The position numbers and the translations under genes were made by a program. Shown here one piece after another: positions 25,801 through 38,204 of a stretch of 64,000 bases of DNA (position 1 is its first letter; the number at the start of each line of letters is the position of its first letter). The notes below the pieces were generated by a model, which worked only from the letters and a program-made list of their open reading frames with translations, had not been told where the DNA came from and did not search any database. The stretch is from positions 45,796,218 through 45,860,217 of the forward strand of contig NW_022098036.1 in the NCBI RefSeq assembly GCF_002288925.2, given 5' to 3'. This DNA comes from Delphinapterus leucas. Taxonomy: Eukaryota; Chordata; Mammalia; Artiodactyla; Monodontidae.

Positions 25801-25830
25801 TGTTTTCAATTATTTTCATATAGAGCTCAA
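22815..25830. other. Intergenic, with one protein-like relic
   Basis: Contains the minisatellite at 23.2 kb. A minus-strand stretch at about 24750-24530 translates with few stops (KYVPPGETSMKVSSDV and QQLLPVTRASTNKFEKVF) and may be a processed pseudogene of unknown parent. The rest is AT-rich and unassigned. Confidence 0.35.
23155..23252. repeat. Minisatellite, four units of ~24 bp
   Basis: Each unit carries TTTCCTGTTGAAAATYTG with a short CACAT linker. The minus strand reads as repeated KFSTGKMC, which is an artefact of the period being a multiple of three. Confidence 0.85.
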
Positions 25831-25844
25831 TTTGGGTATTTCTT

Positions 25845-26033
25845 TAAAATTTATTTTATTGAAGTATGGTTGATTTACAACATTGTGTTAATTTCTGCTG
25901 TACAGCAAAGTGATTCAGTTATACATATATATAGTATATTTATTCTTTTTCATATTCTTTTCCATTGTGGTTTATCACAGGATATTGAATATAGTTCCCT
26001 GTACTATATAGTAGGTCCCTGTTGTTTATCCAT
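25845..26033 (-). mobile_element. Short L1 3' end fragment
   Basis: The reverse of an L1 3' UTR (TTTATTTTATTGAAGTATGG). An exact target duplication GGGTATTTCTT is at 25834-25844 and 26034-26044. Confidence 0.85.
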
Positions 26034-26141
26034 GGGTATTTCTTATAAGATGATTTTCCTGACAGTGAAATTTGTTCTTATCTAGCCTGAAAAGGACAAA
26101 GTTGAATTCACAGCTTAGCAAAATAAAAACAAACAAAAATG

Positions 26142-26300
26142 GGGCTTCCCTGGTGGCGCAGTGGTTGAGAGTCCACCTGCTGATGCAGGTGACACGGGTT
26201 CGTGCCCCGGTCTGGGAAGATCCTGCATGCCGCGGAGCGGCTGGGCCCGTGAGCCATGGACGCTGAGCCTGTGCTCCGCAACGGGAGAGGCCCGCATACC

Positions 26301-26333
<33 letters not shown>
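26142..26333 (+). mobile_element. CHR-type SINE, internally deleted
   Basis: A plus-strand copy with a 32-A tail. It lacks two short internal blocks present in sister copies: the GCGTCTGGGGC-type block and the CCACAACAGTGAGA block. Confidence 0.92.
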
Positions 26334-26335
<2 letters not shown>

Positions 26336-26339
26336 AGGG

Positions 26340-27430
26340 GGAAAAAAAAATGGAGGGAAAGGAAGAGAGAACTGGTGGGGAATATAGAAAAAATATTATA
26401 TTCTTCTGACTGGCAGGGAGTCTTGTGGTAAATCTAGGGAATATCCAAAGATTACAATTTTCTGAGAGTCTTCTTTAGGAGGCGTGCCTACGTAGTGGGG
26501 AGCTTGAGACTGTGTGAAAAGGGCCTCGAAAGGCTGCTGGGTTACAATCGCTAGTGACTGAGTGGCAAAGAGGCAGCCAAATTTAAATAGATTTTTTTAG
26601 TACAGTTTTGTTGACTGGTAGCTTCAGTGAGCATCTTCTTTTCCCAAAATCATTCCTGGAGAAAGCTGCTCAATTATTGACCCCCATCATATAAAAGTGG
26701 AAACAGTGGAGGAGAGAAAACAATAAATTCCACGTTCAAAGGCAGCCACTGCTGGTGTTTACATAGACATCCTTCCTCCTCAGCTTCAGCTGGTCTGAAG
26801 TGAGACATCCCATGTTTAGGGCTCTTAGATGCCTTCTATTTTCCTTTCTCCCAAAAAATTTAAATGGGGAAAGTTCATTAAAAGTTTGATTTGCTATAAT
26901 AAGAGAAGCCTCATTATGGTCCTCTTATTCAATTCCTTCCTTTAAAAAATTACCAAATTAGCTATAAGGGTTCTCTCCTGACTTTAATTTACAGAAGTCT
27001 ATTTAAAATGCTGCTTGAGTAATTTTGGCAGATAACAGTGCTCTTTCTGTTTCCTGTTGTGTGTTCACTCTTGCTCTGATAGCCACTATGAAATGTGTGA
27101 AATAATAATTTGTGCATCAATCTTTGACTTTCTTTACTCTCAATATCTATAAGATTCTTAAGCTGTATTTCTGTGACTCCCAGCACAGTTGAAGCCACTG
27201 TGTCATATATGAGGCTTCCACACTTATGAATTTGGGATGATAAGGGAATTGTTAGTCAAAAGGTCCTTTTCTTTTAGCATATTTTCTCCTATTTACCCAG
27301 CCAAAAGCTGGGTCTACTACTCTGTGTCTATCAACCAAGTGTGGCCTCTCATTCACATACAAAAAATCATGTTCTTTCGCTGTGAAGTTCAAATGAGAAA
27401 ATATAAGGAAAGGACAGAAAGGTGATAATA
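26340..27430. other. Intergenic, nothing recognised
   Basis: A purine-rich stretch follows the SINE tail. No gene or named repeat. Confidence 0.4.
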
Positions 27431-27435
27431 CTAGA

Positions 27436-27752
27436 AATTGGGTCATTTGTAGCGACGTGGATGGACCTAGAGACTGTCACACAGAGTGAAGTAAGTCAGA
27501 AAGAGAAAAACAAATATCGTATATTAATGCATATATGTGGAATCTAGAAAAATGGTACAGATGAACTGGTTTGCAGGGCAGAAATAGAGACACAGATGTA
27601 GAGAACAAACATATGGACACCAAGCGGGGAAAGCGGGGGTGGGTGGTGGGATGAATTGGGCGATTGGGATTGACATATATACACGAGTATGTATAAAATA
27701 AATAACAAATAAGAACCTGTTGTATAAAAAAATAAATAAATAAAATTTTAAG
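27436..27752 (+). mobile_element. 5'-truncated L1 3' end, plus strand
   Basis: From TTGTAGCGACGTGGATGGAC to a (AAATA)n tail. It is the plus-strand equivalent of the L1 3' ends at 13.4 and 38.2 kb. Confidence 0.85.
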
Positions 27753-27759
27753 AAATATA

Positions 27760-28650
27760 TACTGATGCCTTTGGACCAAGTAGCCCTGCTGTTTTGGAAC
27801 TCCATCTTAAAATGTTTATCCAAGGGCTGTAGTTACAAATTAAATGTACAATATAAATAAATGTATATTTTTAAAATTTGCTCCTTAAACATTGCTGAGT
27901 GATAAGAAAATGGATTGCAGTTTACAGATACCAACAGTACTGCGTATGCTATGGCCAGGAAATAAAACCCCTGACCTTTCGTGACCTGTGAGGATGTCCA
28001 GAAACATGTCACGGGATCTATAATTCTGCATCATGGAGGGATCTGATTTGAACTTGGATTTCAATTAGTAACTAACCCAGCCCACTAATCAGCATTACCA
28101 CTCAGAGAAAAGAGGAACAGAACAAGCCACCAGACTCAGGACACAGGCTCTGCTGGCAGAGGAAGGAGCAGAGCTGTGGAACGGTGCCACTGATCCTGTG
28201 TCGTAAAAAACATGGACATGGACTTTTTGCAGAGTAATTAGAGGGAAGAAAAGCCTTTAAAACAATAAAGAATTGATATTATGACTTTCAGAAAGTGTAT
28301 AAGCAAACACCAGAAACATTCTGGAGTTTCATAAGGGTCCTTGAACGAGGGACTGACTCCCATTGCAAACTGTTCTGGGACAAGAACATTACAGGACAAG
28401 TAGAGGTGTAGCAGGACCTAGGCTGTATCAGAGGAGATACTACTTTCTTTGCCATTAAACTAAGTCTTTTCACTAATGACTTAGCCAGGAGATTAGAACT
28501 TAATATGCAATTTTCTTTTGTTTTATTAAATTGTTCCACGAAAGCATACAGCAGAGTGTCTATGAGTGATAATGTTTGCATTAGTTCTACTATTCAGTAA
28601 GAAAACCCAAGAAAACTACTGTATATTCACTGAGCAAGCATCCTTTAGAA
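27760..28650. other. Intergenic, nothing recognised
   Basis: No V relic, RSS or repeat that I can name. Confidence 0.4.
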
Positions 28651-28662
28651 AAGGAAGTATTG

Positions 28663-29019
28663 GGACTTTCCTGGTGGTGCGGTTAAGAATCCGCCTGCCA
28701 ATGCAGGGGACACGGGTTTGAGCCCTGGTCCGGGAAGATCCCACATGCCGTGGAGCAACTAAGCCTGTGCGCCACAACTACTGAGCTTGCGCTCTAGAGC
28801 CCGTGAGCCACAACTGCTGAGCCTACGTGCCACGACTACTGAAGCCCCTGTGCCTAGAACCCGTGCTCCGCGACAAGAGAAGCCACTGAAATGAGAAGCC
28901 CACGCACTGCAACGAAGAGTAGCCCCGCTCGACGCAGCTAGAGAAAGCCCGTGCACAGCAACCAAGACCCAACACAGCCAAAAAATAAATAAACAAATAA
29001 ATAATTTTTTTTTTAAAAA
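28663..29019 (+). mobile_element. CHR-type SINE, long subtype
   Basis: Head GGACTTTCCTGGTGGTGCGG and long-subtype body. The target duplication AGAAAAGGAA is at 28647-28656 and 29020-29029. Confidence 0.92.
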
Positions 29020-29029
29020 AGAAAAGGAA

Positions 29030-30370
29030 TCATTATGGGTGGCCTCTCTTAGAAAACTGGCTTAGGTCACCTTGGAGAGTCTCGTTTGGGGAATAAATCA
29101 CCCTTGGGTCACTGAAGGCAGTCTTGGTTATAGACAGGCTGCAGGATCCTCAGAGGTTGCTAAGAATATCTTTCCTTAAGAGGGTCCATGCATAACCCTA
29201 CTGTCACTCCAGAGAAAGTGAGCGTAATCAGGCCCTTGGGTCTGAGACACAAAACAAAAGATATTATCACTTAGGTATGGATCCCAGAAGCTGGAAAAAG
29301 GGATGTTGTGTGGGCCCACAATAGGAATGCCAGAACCACTCTGAACCCAGCATCCTTTGGTTTTCTGGAGCTCGGGTGATGGCCATGTGTCTACCAAAAA
29401 GAGGACACAGAGTTCTGCAAACCTTGGGAACCCAGGCATGAGGCACCCGTAACCAAGCCTGACAGTGGACTGGGGTCGCTATATAGGGCCTGGATCAGCA
29501 GTGGTCTAGCACTCCTACTCAGACCATGGGGAAGACTGGGCATCAGCAAGAAGCAAGGCAGGAGTCAACTGGGAGGTCCTCTGATGGTGTGTGGGAGATG
29601 GACTAACCCTTTCCAAACTGCCTGAGTCTCCCGGATTCTTCAGCAGGTCAGGAGTGGGCAGGGGGAAGGCCTCAAGAAAGAGAGAATGAACTTCCTGCTT
29701 ATCTGGCAGGTAAGTTGCTCTAACAATTAGTTGGAAAAATAAAAGAGACATGAGAGTATTTGTATGTATCCTGGGTTTGTAGACCAGGTATATGCATGGT
29801 GTTTTCATTTACTACTGTGGGTTCAGGTTTTTTCAATTAGCCTTTTAATTTTCTTTTAAGGTCCTACAATAAGAATCCACACATTGTGATGACTAGATCT
29901 CTAGATCACATGGGTATTACCTGACTACTGCAGTCAATATTTTAGCAGGAAAAACTAGGTAAGGAGCCTCGCGTAGAATATTATTTTATAAAGCATTTAT
30001 TCTCTTTTCCCCTCTGTGGGTAAGCGCTATCTGTTACGTTCTCATATAAATAATGGTTCCATATTTCACAGGAATTATTTGTGACAGTTGCATTAAATGT
30101 AAAATTGTTCTGTAATGGAAGACTCATGGATTTTGACTATCAGGCAGTAAAAGATGAGACTTCATATTCTCGAAAAGCCATGTTTAGGTTGTTTTCTCCC
30201 CCCCGGAATCCATTTCTCTTTAAAGAAAATTTCCACAATAAAGAAAATCAAAGTTAAAACACCATTTTTTTTTCATTCACCTCAGAATTTTTCTTGAAGG
30301 AAGAGAGGCAAGACAGTCAACGAAGCCTCAGAACTGCAATCCCTGCAGCAGGGGATGGGCTGGAGCCACA
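29030..30370. other. Intergenic, immediately 3' of TRAV39
   Basis: Some moderately GC-rich sequence at 29.2-29.7 kb may be an old LTR. No convincing feature. Confidence 0.35.
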
Positions 30371-30376
30371 GCTGCA

Positions 30377-30415
30377 GGTTTGGGTACAGACTGAAAGTGT
30401 TGGAGGAACCCTGTG
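30377..30415 (-). promoter_or_regulatory. 23-RSS of TRAV39 with variant heptamer
   Basis: Heptamer CACAGGG (30415-30409) differs from consensus at position 6. The 23-bp spacer is exact, and the nonamer is ACCCAAACC (30385-30377). Confidence 0.75.
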
Positions 30416-30918
30416 CATCCACGGCACAGAAGTAGGTGGCAGAGAGGCCAGGCTGGGAGGCTGTGATGTGCAGGGTGCTGCGACGGGCTTTGGTATCAAG
30501 GGAGGCTGTTAATTGTCCCTTCTGCTTCATTACCCCATTTGACAACAATAAGAACAGAGATTCCAGGCTCTTCCCCAGATCCTGTCGGTACCAGTGCAGT
30601 CTGTCGGAAGCAGTGATTGAATGATTGCAGTAGATGGTACTGGCTTCTCCCTCCTGGATGCTCAGGGATGGAGGGCTTTGTTCCACTTTCACCTCTGCAT
30701 TTAACCCTGTCCAGAGAGAACATTTCAGAAGGAGGAGCTCACCAGTTATTCCTATACTCCAGTTCCTCCCCAGGGAACCTCAAATGAGTCACACTGAACC
30801 TTGTCCCCACCCCTGAACACCTTATGACAATTCCTTGACCCCCATGGTTCTCCTTCCAATAAACCCTCAACTCACAGCTTAGTTGAAGCCACAGAATCGC
30901 TGCTAGTTGCTTCTTCAT
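30416..30918 (-). CDS. TRAV39: T-cell receptor alpha variable segment, TRAV39-like
   Basis: Leader exon 30918-30876 encodes MKKQLAAILWLQLS and ends in a GTGAGT donor. The intron is 169 bp with a GACAG acceptor, and the V exon is 30706-30416. The domain has VKVEQSPPSLS, first cysteine in IYCNHS, RLHWYRQDLGKSLESLF in FR2, a long FR3 with TLHITASQPGLSATYF, and the end CAVD. These features match human TRAV39 closely, including the leader (MKK, ILWLQL). The reading frame is open through the splice. An uninterrupted 11-A run directly precedes the ATG. The one oddity is downstream: the heptamer is CACAGGG rather than CACAGTG. Likely expressible, possibly with reduced rearrangement. Confidence 0.9.
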
Positions 30919-31119
30919 TTTTTTTTTTCTTTTTCTGGTCCAGTTCACTGAAGACTCAGATTAAGGTGTTTTGAAAACTGGCCAGGGGTCCCCAAATATG
31001 GTAACTTTTTCTTTCTCTACAGAAACACCATTTCAACAGATGTTCCAACCAATTAGAACCATCTCATGCAATTCACTCAGTTCCTCCCTTTTGTTTAAAA
31101 AAAGTTTTGGACAGAAGAG

Positions 31120-31144
31120 TTTGTTTTGTTTTGTTTTGTTTTGA
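31120..31144. repeat. (TTTTG)5 microsatellite
   Basis: Five pentamer units, lying between TRAV39 and its CTCF-like motif. Confidence 0.85.
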
Positions 31145-31152
31145 ATGGAAAT

Positions 31153-31167
31153 AGTGCCGCCTTCAGG
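31153..31167 (-). promoter_or_regulatory. CTCF-like motif upstream of TRAV39
   Basis: The plus strand reads AGTGCCGCCTTCAGG, about 235 bp upstream of the ATG. It is a weak CTCF match (10 of 15) but nearly identical to the element upstream of TRAV38-2. Confidence 0.4.
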
Positions 31168-31179
31168 ATATTTAGAGAA

Positions 31180-32090
31180 ATTACTGAGAAAGTAACCCGT
31201 AGAATTGTGTAAACAAGTAGAATTTGCTTTTTGTAAGCCAGCAAGCAAATGTTCCTAAAAATTTCTTAGCAAATTAATCCTTAAAAATCTCATTTACTTA
31301 GGACATTTGTCAAATGACAGAAATGTAATTCAAGTAAGCTTAGGCAAGAAGAGAATTAGGCAGATTATGTATTGGCTCCTATAACATAGACAAGTACAGA
31401 ATGTATATATGTATGTATATGGGCTTCAGGTATCCAGGGTGCCATGGAACTGAATCCTTCAAGGATTCTCCTTTCATTCCACCTCTCTCTGAACATCAGA
31501 TTTATTCACTTAGACCACAAGTCAGGAGACATGAATGCAAACATTTTCCAGCTGGAGTTCATCTCATGGCATAGCCACCAAAGAAGACTGAGAATCCCTC
31601 TTTTTCATTCCAAATTTAAAAATTCTGGGATTTGCTCACCTTAGTCTGAGTTGGGTTTTCCTCCAGGGGGGTCATTTTGTGACTGCAGCAGGGTATAGGT
31701 GATACAATTGTCTCAACCGGGTCAGGCGTCCATCTCTGGGTCATTCAGGAGTATCTAACGTGGCAGCTATGTAAGAAAGATGGCAGCCTCCATTCAGACC
31801 ACATGGTTAGAGTTTATTTATTTATTTATGAGGAGGGAGTTGTTCTGAGTGGGCAAAATTGTGGTGATGCCCACCACAATCAGTTTATCTCAACTGTGTG
31901 GATTATTGGTAGGGGGAGATTGGGAGGATGGGAAGGTTTAGGACTCCCTTAAACATGAGTAGCTGCTTCGGATGAACCGGGTTAGTTTATGAATCATCTT
32001 GCCTTCCTACACATAGTGTACATTTTTCTATACCATGTTAACTCTTGAAGAACAGCATCACAGCTTCTTTAGGTTCTCAAATATCTCTTC
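31180..32090. other. Intergenic, upstream of TRAV39
   Basis: No further feature recognised. Confidence 0.4.
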
Positions 32091-32093
32091 CAG

Positions 32094-32307
32094 GGGCTTC
32101 CCTGGTGGCGCAGTGGTTGGGAGTCCACCTGCCGATGCGGGGGTCCGATGCAGGGGACACGGGTTCGTGCCCCGGTCTGGGAGGATCCCACATGCCTGAG
32201 CCCGTGAGCCATGGCCGCTGGGCCTGTGCGTCCAGAACCTGTGCTCTGCAACGGGAGAGGCCACAACAGCGAGAGGCCGCGTACTGCAAAAAAAGAAAGA
32301 AAGGAAA
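32094..32307 (+). mobile_element. CHR-type SINE, short subtype, with internal duplication
   Basis: A CCGATGC block near 32132-32154 is repeated (GCCGATGCGGGGGTCCGATG), and the GCGGAGCGGCTGG block is missing. A perfect 14-bp target duplication AAATATCTCTTCCA is at 32079-32092 and 32308-32321. Confidence 0.93.
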
Positions 32308-32339
32308 AAATATCTCTTCCACAAAGTTGTGAAAAAGAG

Positions 32340-32525
32340 AACAAAATGTGATAATAATAACTAATATGTATAGAGCTGCACTGTACACCAGACATTATGC
32401 TAAGTGAATGAATGATCTCATTTAATCCTCAGGACATCTATATTTTACAGAAGATGAAACTGGGGCTTACAGGCATTAAATAATATGCTAAAGATCATGC
32501 AGCTGATATGCAATGGAGTGGAATT
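32340..32525 (-). mobile_element. MIR copy
   Basis: CTCATTTAATCCTCAGGAC and ATTTTACAGAAGATGAAACT, reverse MIR. Confidence 0.75.
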
Positions 32526-34020
32526 CAACATGACTGTCTAATTGCTGAGCTAATGCCATGTCCTGTGCTTTTGTGTGTGTGTGTAATAGGCTGCGATTAG
32601 AATTAGGGACAGTAATTTTTCACCCATTACGCTCACTGCAGTCAATGTGGACAGCTTTTTACATGTAAATTCTCTCTCTTTAAAAACCCTAAACTCAATC
32701 CTCGTCTCATGCAAGATCCCACTGAAACTCCCTTTCCTGCATGAACTCTCCAAGACTGATAGAACCATTCAATACTGATTTTTCTTGAATTTTTCTCTTG
32801 AAGAGAGCACTTGGGGAGAAAATAAAAGACACTTGAAGAAATAAAAGACATTATAGTCAAGAGTACATACCAAGCACCCACTAAGTATAAAGTAATAGTA
32901 TAAATGATGGGATGGGACTATTACAAAATTTCACAAGATCTAGTTTTGGTCTTAATGGAACTGTAAGTTAGGAAGATTAAAATAATATACATAGAGCAAA
33001 AGTTAATGGTGAAAGGGGTGAATTTTGGGAGTTGGGTTATAGGCTGTAACTAATTCAGAAGAGAGAAAGAGAGATTATAGAAGGTGGCAGGAACTTAGTG
33101 CAGACTCTTTGGAGGAGTTGAGACCTGAGGAATACATAGTGTTAGATATAGAGAGAAAAAAAACATAGGGAGGTAGAAGTGAGGATGATGTGTTTGTGAG
33201 AAAGTGTTACAGTGGTCTAACACAGAAAACATGGGAAGTAGCCTCTGGGAATGAGGGTTGATGGGTAAAAGGAGAAGCAGATTATGGAGGTCACTGGAAA
33301 CTAGTCAAAGGGGCTTATATTTGTGAAAAAACAGGAACTGTTATGGGGTTTTCAATACTGGAGTGATATGGTGAAAAAATATTTTAGAAAGAAGGGGTAG
33401 CTATTCTTTTTGGATGGTTGGGAGTTGGCGGGGTAGGGGGGAAGGGCAAGAAAGAGACTTCAGTAATGGAGAGCAAAGAGAACATTCCTTTCAACTTGGT
33501 AAGAGGAACTGAGAGGCATGGAACGACTTCAATAAGGCTGTAGTCGTGGGGATTCTAAATAAAGGATGAATCTAAGAGCATTTAAAAGAAAAAACTGACA
33601 AGAATTGGTGCCCAACTATAAACTCAAAAGTTTCAAGCCTGAATAAAGGAAGGATGTGATATTTACAGAAACTGGGAAGTTTGAAGAGGGATCTGAATGG
33701 GGAAAGTGTTTTGAAATTGAGATAATAGTGATATATCAATAAGTGAAAATGGACAAGTGACAGCTGGAGGTAAAGTACAGAATTTTAGATAAATGGAAAG
33801 TGCTGACACAGAGCAGAAACTCAATAAATGACAGATGTTAGTATGCATTATCACATGTACCACATAGAATTTTTATCAGTGTGCACATATGTTTATTTTT
33901 CTAGACTGTGAGCTCCCTGAAAACAGGGACTTATTCTCTTAGTCAGTTTTGATTTCCTAGTGTTTAGCATAGTGATTGGCACATGGTCGGTGATTTGTTT
34001 GTTAAAAGTAAACTAAAAAT
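32525..34020. other. Intergenic spacer
   Basis: Purine-rich unassigned sequence. Possible L2 3' end at 33.78-34.0 kb (AGACTGTGAGCTCCCTGAAA). Confidence 0.4.
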
Positions 34021-34022
34021 AC

Positions 34023-34224
34023 GGGCTTCCCTGGTGGCGCAGTGGTTGAGAGTCCGCCTGCCGATGCAGGGGACACGGGTTCGTGTCCCGGTCCGGGAAG
34101 ATCCCACATGCCGCGGAGTGGCTGGGCCTGTGAGCCATGGCCGCTGAGCCTGCGCGTCTAGAGCCTGTGCTTCGCAACGGGAGAGGCCACAACAGTGAGA
34201 GGCCCGCGTACCAAAAAAAAAAAA
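34023..34224 (+). mobile_element. CHR-type SINE, short subtype
   Basis: A full head and body with a 12-A tail. It is inserted next to an LTR-like repeat that starts just to the right. Confidence 0.92.
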
Positions 34225-34239
34225 GTAAAGTAAAAGTAG

Positions 34240-34617
34240 GGTTTCTGTAACACAGACTGGGTGATTTACACAACAGAAATTTATTTCTCACAGTTCTGGA
34301 GGCCAAAAGTCCAAAATCAAGGTGTCAGCCCGGTTTGATTTCTACTCAAGCCTCTTCCCTTGGCTTTTGGATGGCTGCCTTCTCATTGTGTCCTCACTTG
34401 GTCTTTCCTCTGTGTTTGAGCATCCCTAGTGTCTGTGTCCTAATTGTCTCTTTTTATAAGGCCACCAGTCAGATTGGATTAAGGTCCACCCTAATGACCT
34501 CATTTGAACTTAATCACTGTGTTAAAGGCCCTATCTTCAAATGCAGTCACAGTCTGAGGTACTGGGGGTTAGGGTTTCCACATATAAATTTTGGAGTGAC
34601 ACAGTTCAGCCCACAAT
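34240..34617 (-). mobile_element. Ancient LTR-like interspersed repeat
   Basis: ACAGAAATTTATTTCTCAC, AGTTCTGGAGGCCAAAAGTC and the end TTCAGCCCACAATAG mark a well-known mammalian repeat that I cannot name with certainty. Confidence 0.6.
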
Positions 34618-35431
34618 AGTAGGAATGAAAAATTTTTTTTTGAAAAAATGGAAACACAGGAGAGTTGAGACATGGTACTTGGTATATGTGGAGTATTTGT
34701 GTGCTGGTTACATGAGGAAAATAGAAGAGGCAGAATTCAGGATATTTTTTTCCTTACGATTTGATGCAGACTTTGGAATTATAAAATAATATAAATTTTA
34801 GCAGACTTTAGAAGTTCAAGTGAAAAGATTATATATTTCTAAAAATCATTCATTTCATCAAGATCTATTTACACAAAGTATTAACTGATGATTTAAAAAA
34901 TTCCTTCCTTAGAAGTGGCTATATCACCTTTCTCATTTTTAATATGTATTTTCTCTCCTTTTTCTTAACATATTTTCTAGAGCTCTTGGCTTTATTTATA
35001 AATTCTAATTTTTGTTTTGCTTTTAAATTAATTCCTACTTTTATTAGAATTTCCCCTTCTATATTTTAGTTTATTTTGCTCATTATTATTATTTTTTCCT
35101 TGAATGGGAAATTTGGCTTCTTTGACTCTTTATTAATAAATGTATTTAAGGCTATACATTTCCTTATGAGTAGTGCTTTGAACAAATCCATAGGTTTTTA
35201 TATGTAGTGCTGTCATTAGTGTTAATATTTAATGACCTGCAATTTTAACTTTTAGTTATTTGACCTGGAAATTATTTAGAATATTAAAAGTGGTTAATTT
35301 CCTTCCAACTCATTTATTAGCTATCTTTTAATTATTAATTTCTAGCTTTATTGTATTGTGTTTACAGAATGTGACTTTTATGAATCTTTCCTTCTTTGAG
35401 TCATAATACATGTTCATGTTTTGGTAAATGT

Positions 35432-35454
35432 TTCTCTGTCTCTCTCTCTGTCTC

Positions 35455-35500
<46 letters not shown>

Positions 35501-35501
35501 C
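35432..35501. repeat. (TC)n/(TA)n compound microsatellite
   Basis: TCTCTG-interrupted TC repeats pass directly into (TA)n. Confidence 0.9.
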
Positions 35502-35659
35502 GTTGCAAAGTTATATTTCATGTCCATCTTCCTCTTTCTCTCTCTGAGAAGTAGTTATTAAAGTATCTCATAATTAATATATTTCCAAATTATCCTTATA
35601 TTTCCAACAAATTTTGCTTTATAATTTTCTGATGCATTATTTTTGAATAAAAGCAGGTT

Positions 35660-35830
35660 CATTCATTCATTCACTCATTCTTTTATGAATTCAACAAATA
35701 ACTATTGAGAATCCATTGTGTTCCAGATCCCAGGTTGAGCTCTTAGGCTATGACAATGAGCAAGACAGAAATTTAGTCCCTGATATTGTGGAATGCACAT
35801 TAGAGATAGTGACATTAACACTCATTCAAT
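35660..35830. mobile_element. Ancient L2/MIR-type relic
   Basis: TTCAACAAATAACTATTGAG and GACAATGAGCAAGACAGAAA fit the common eutherian repeat with this layout. The class is uncertain. Confidence 0.45.
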
Positions 35831-38204
35831 GACTGCCACTAAATGTGGAGGATGTTGTGACTGGAGAGCACAGGGAGCTGTAAGAGTTTAGGAGGCGGTT
35901 ATACTTGAATCAAGGAGGCTAGGAAAGTCCTCCCTGAAGAAGTAATATTAAAGTCAAATCAGGCACATTTTAGGATCTGAAAGCAGACAGTATTGGTCAG
36001 GATTCTAGCAAAAAACTCATGTACACAAAAATTGCAAAATTTGAGGAGACCTTAATGTGGCACTAGTTACAAAAGTATGAGCAGGGTGTAACATGTAAGA
36101 GATAGTGCTATATTCTGGGACTAGCATCACTCCAGGCTTTAAATGGAAGGGTGAGAGTGATCATGGGAACCTGCAGATAAAGAAGCTGTTTGAAGAGGCT
36201 GTCTTAAAGCGCTGACCTTCTGATAGAGGGCCAATGTCAGTCAATGTCAATCCCACAGGGAGGAAGCTGGGGGAATATATACCCAGACCTTATGCTCCTC
36301 CTTCCCTCTGATTTCTGCAGGTGCTCCCCTTGGGCCAAAAAAATCAGAAAGGCAAGAGAGCCCATTGATGTGGTCCCTACAAGTCAGCCACCTGGGGCAC
36401 AGAACAGAGCGTAGAAGGATGGAGCAAGGTCCTGGAAAGGCAAACAGGAGATAGTAAGCCCACAATCCGATATGGGTGAAGATGAGAGTTGGGAAATGAG
36501 CCCAGAGAAGTCAGAGCAAGGAAGGATTTATGAGCCTTGGTGTGATTTTGAATTTTGTCCAATGGGAAATGGGAAGTCATTGATTAATTTAAGCAAGAGT
36601 GTGAAATGACTGCAATTGCAATTTTAAATGATAGCTCTGGCTATAGTGAGGAAAATACCTTGGATGGATGATGGTTTCCTTCACTAGGATGGGGACACTG
36701 GAGAAGGACGACCTATAGATTGGTAAGATAATGATCTCAATCTGTGGCATATTGAGGTTGAAGCATAGAGTTGGATCTGCACTGAGAAAGATCTTGGCTA
36801 GAGATACAAATTTTTCAGTAGGGAACAGTTAAGTGGTGTTTGAAGTTTAGGAGTTGATGAGATGGTCTAGAACCTGTGTGTATTTAATATAGAAGAGGGA
36901 TTAGGAACCCCAGAATTCAAGAAATTGGTAGAGAAAGTACAGCCTTCAAAGGAAGAAGAAAGTAGGGATGGCTAGAAAGGTAGGAGAAAACCCTGGAGAA
37001 TTTTGAGTAGAAGCCATGCTTTTGAATTATTTAATGACAAGTATACTCCTGGCATGCCTTAAGTGAGTTAAGATGGGCTTTGTATCCAGGATATCAGGAT
37101 AAGATTAGTGAGGTCATTTCAAGTAAGAGAAAACTTTATGCTGACATTTGATAGCTTTCTTTTATGTTCAGGAGTGACTCTGGCCTAGAAACCTGAAACC
37201 CTTCAAGGAAGATACGGATTAGAGTGAATTTCCTTCTCGCAAGTTCTCCATGTCTGCAGATTCTGTTTTTGTGAAACTGGTGTTCAAAGCCAGAATGTGC
37301 TGTGTGGTTGTGGAGAAAGGTATACAATCCATGGGATTTGACACTCTTATTGTAAATGAATCACCTACTTTTGTTTGTCTTCACGGCTAAATTCAGACTA
37401 CTGGAAAATAACTGGGACTGTTTCAAGACATTTTGTCCATTAGATTGCCTCTTAAATTTCAGAATAGCAACGTAATTAAAAATGACAGGTTACCTTTTGG
37501 TTCAACCTAGATGTGATCTCGGAGAGGCAGCAGTGAGTGGTGGCATGAAGCGAGATCTTAAGTCCCTGCCCAGGAATTGCACCACACTTCCTGGCTCTTG
37601 CCCCCAGTGAAAAATGCATTTCTCACGGAGGCAAAAACTGTAAAAACAGGTACAAAGTTTATTATTAGAGACATAGCACAGCAACAAGTGGGAGAGCACA
37701 CAGAGAAAATTTGTTTAGTTCAGATAGAATCAAGGCAGAGATGCACACCCAGAGAGAAAGGGTGTGGGCATCCTCCCTAATGAAGAGGAGCACAGGAAAG
37801 AGGCCATTAAATTATTTATATCAGGCAGTTCTTCCCAGTCTTTGTTTACTTTTGGCCAATTATCTGGTTTCTTTTTCCACACCTGACCTCCCCTAGGACC
37901 CTCCACAAAATGCATGCACAACTGTTTTCCAAAATGGATTTCAGCCCAGAGGCCTATGGGACAGCCTTAGCATCACATATTATGCCCCCTCCTTTTTGAC
38001 CCCAAGGAGCCTTTCTGCACATGTGCAATGTCACCCTTGCCCCAAGGATGGGAAATATGTGACCGCTTGATCCTTTACTCAAACAAGGTTTAGCCCCTCT
38101 CTGTTCCTGCCATGACTGTTATCTTAAGGTGTCCACAGGAGACAAAGCTTGGCTATTTACCCTGTTCCTGTTGTTACTTCCATTTCGGAGAGTTAAACAG
38201 GAGG

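Larger units (their letters stand above)
34620..37500. other. Intergenic spacer
   Basis: Apart from the microsatellite at 35.4 kb and the relic at 35.7 kb, nothing is assigned. Possibly old L1 debris at 34.9-35.4 kb. Confidence 0.35.
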
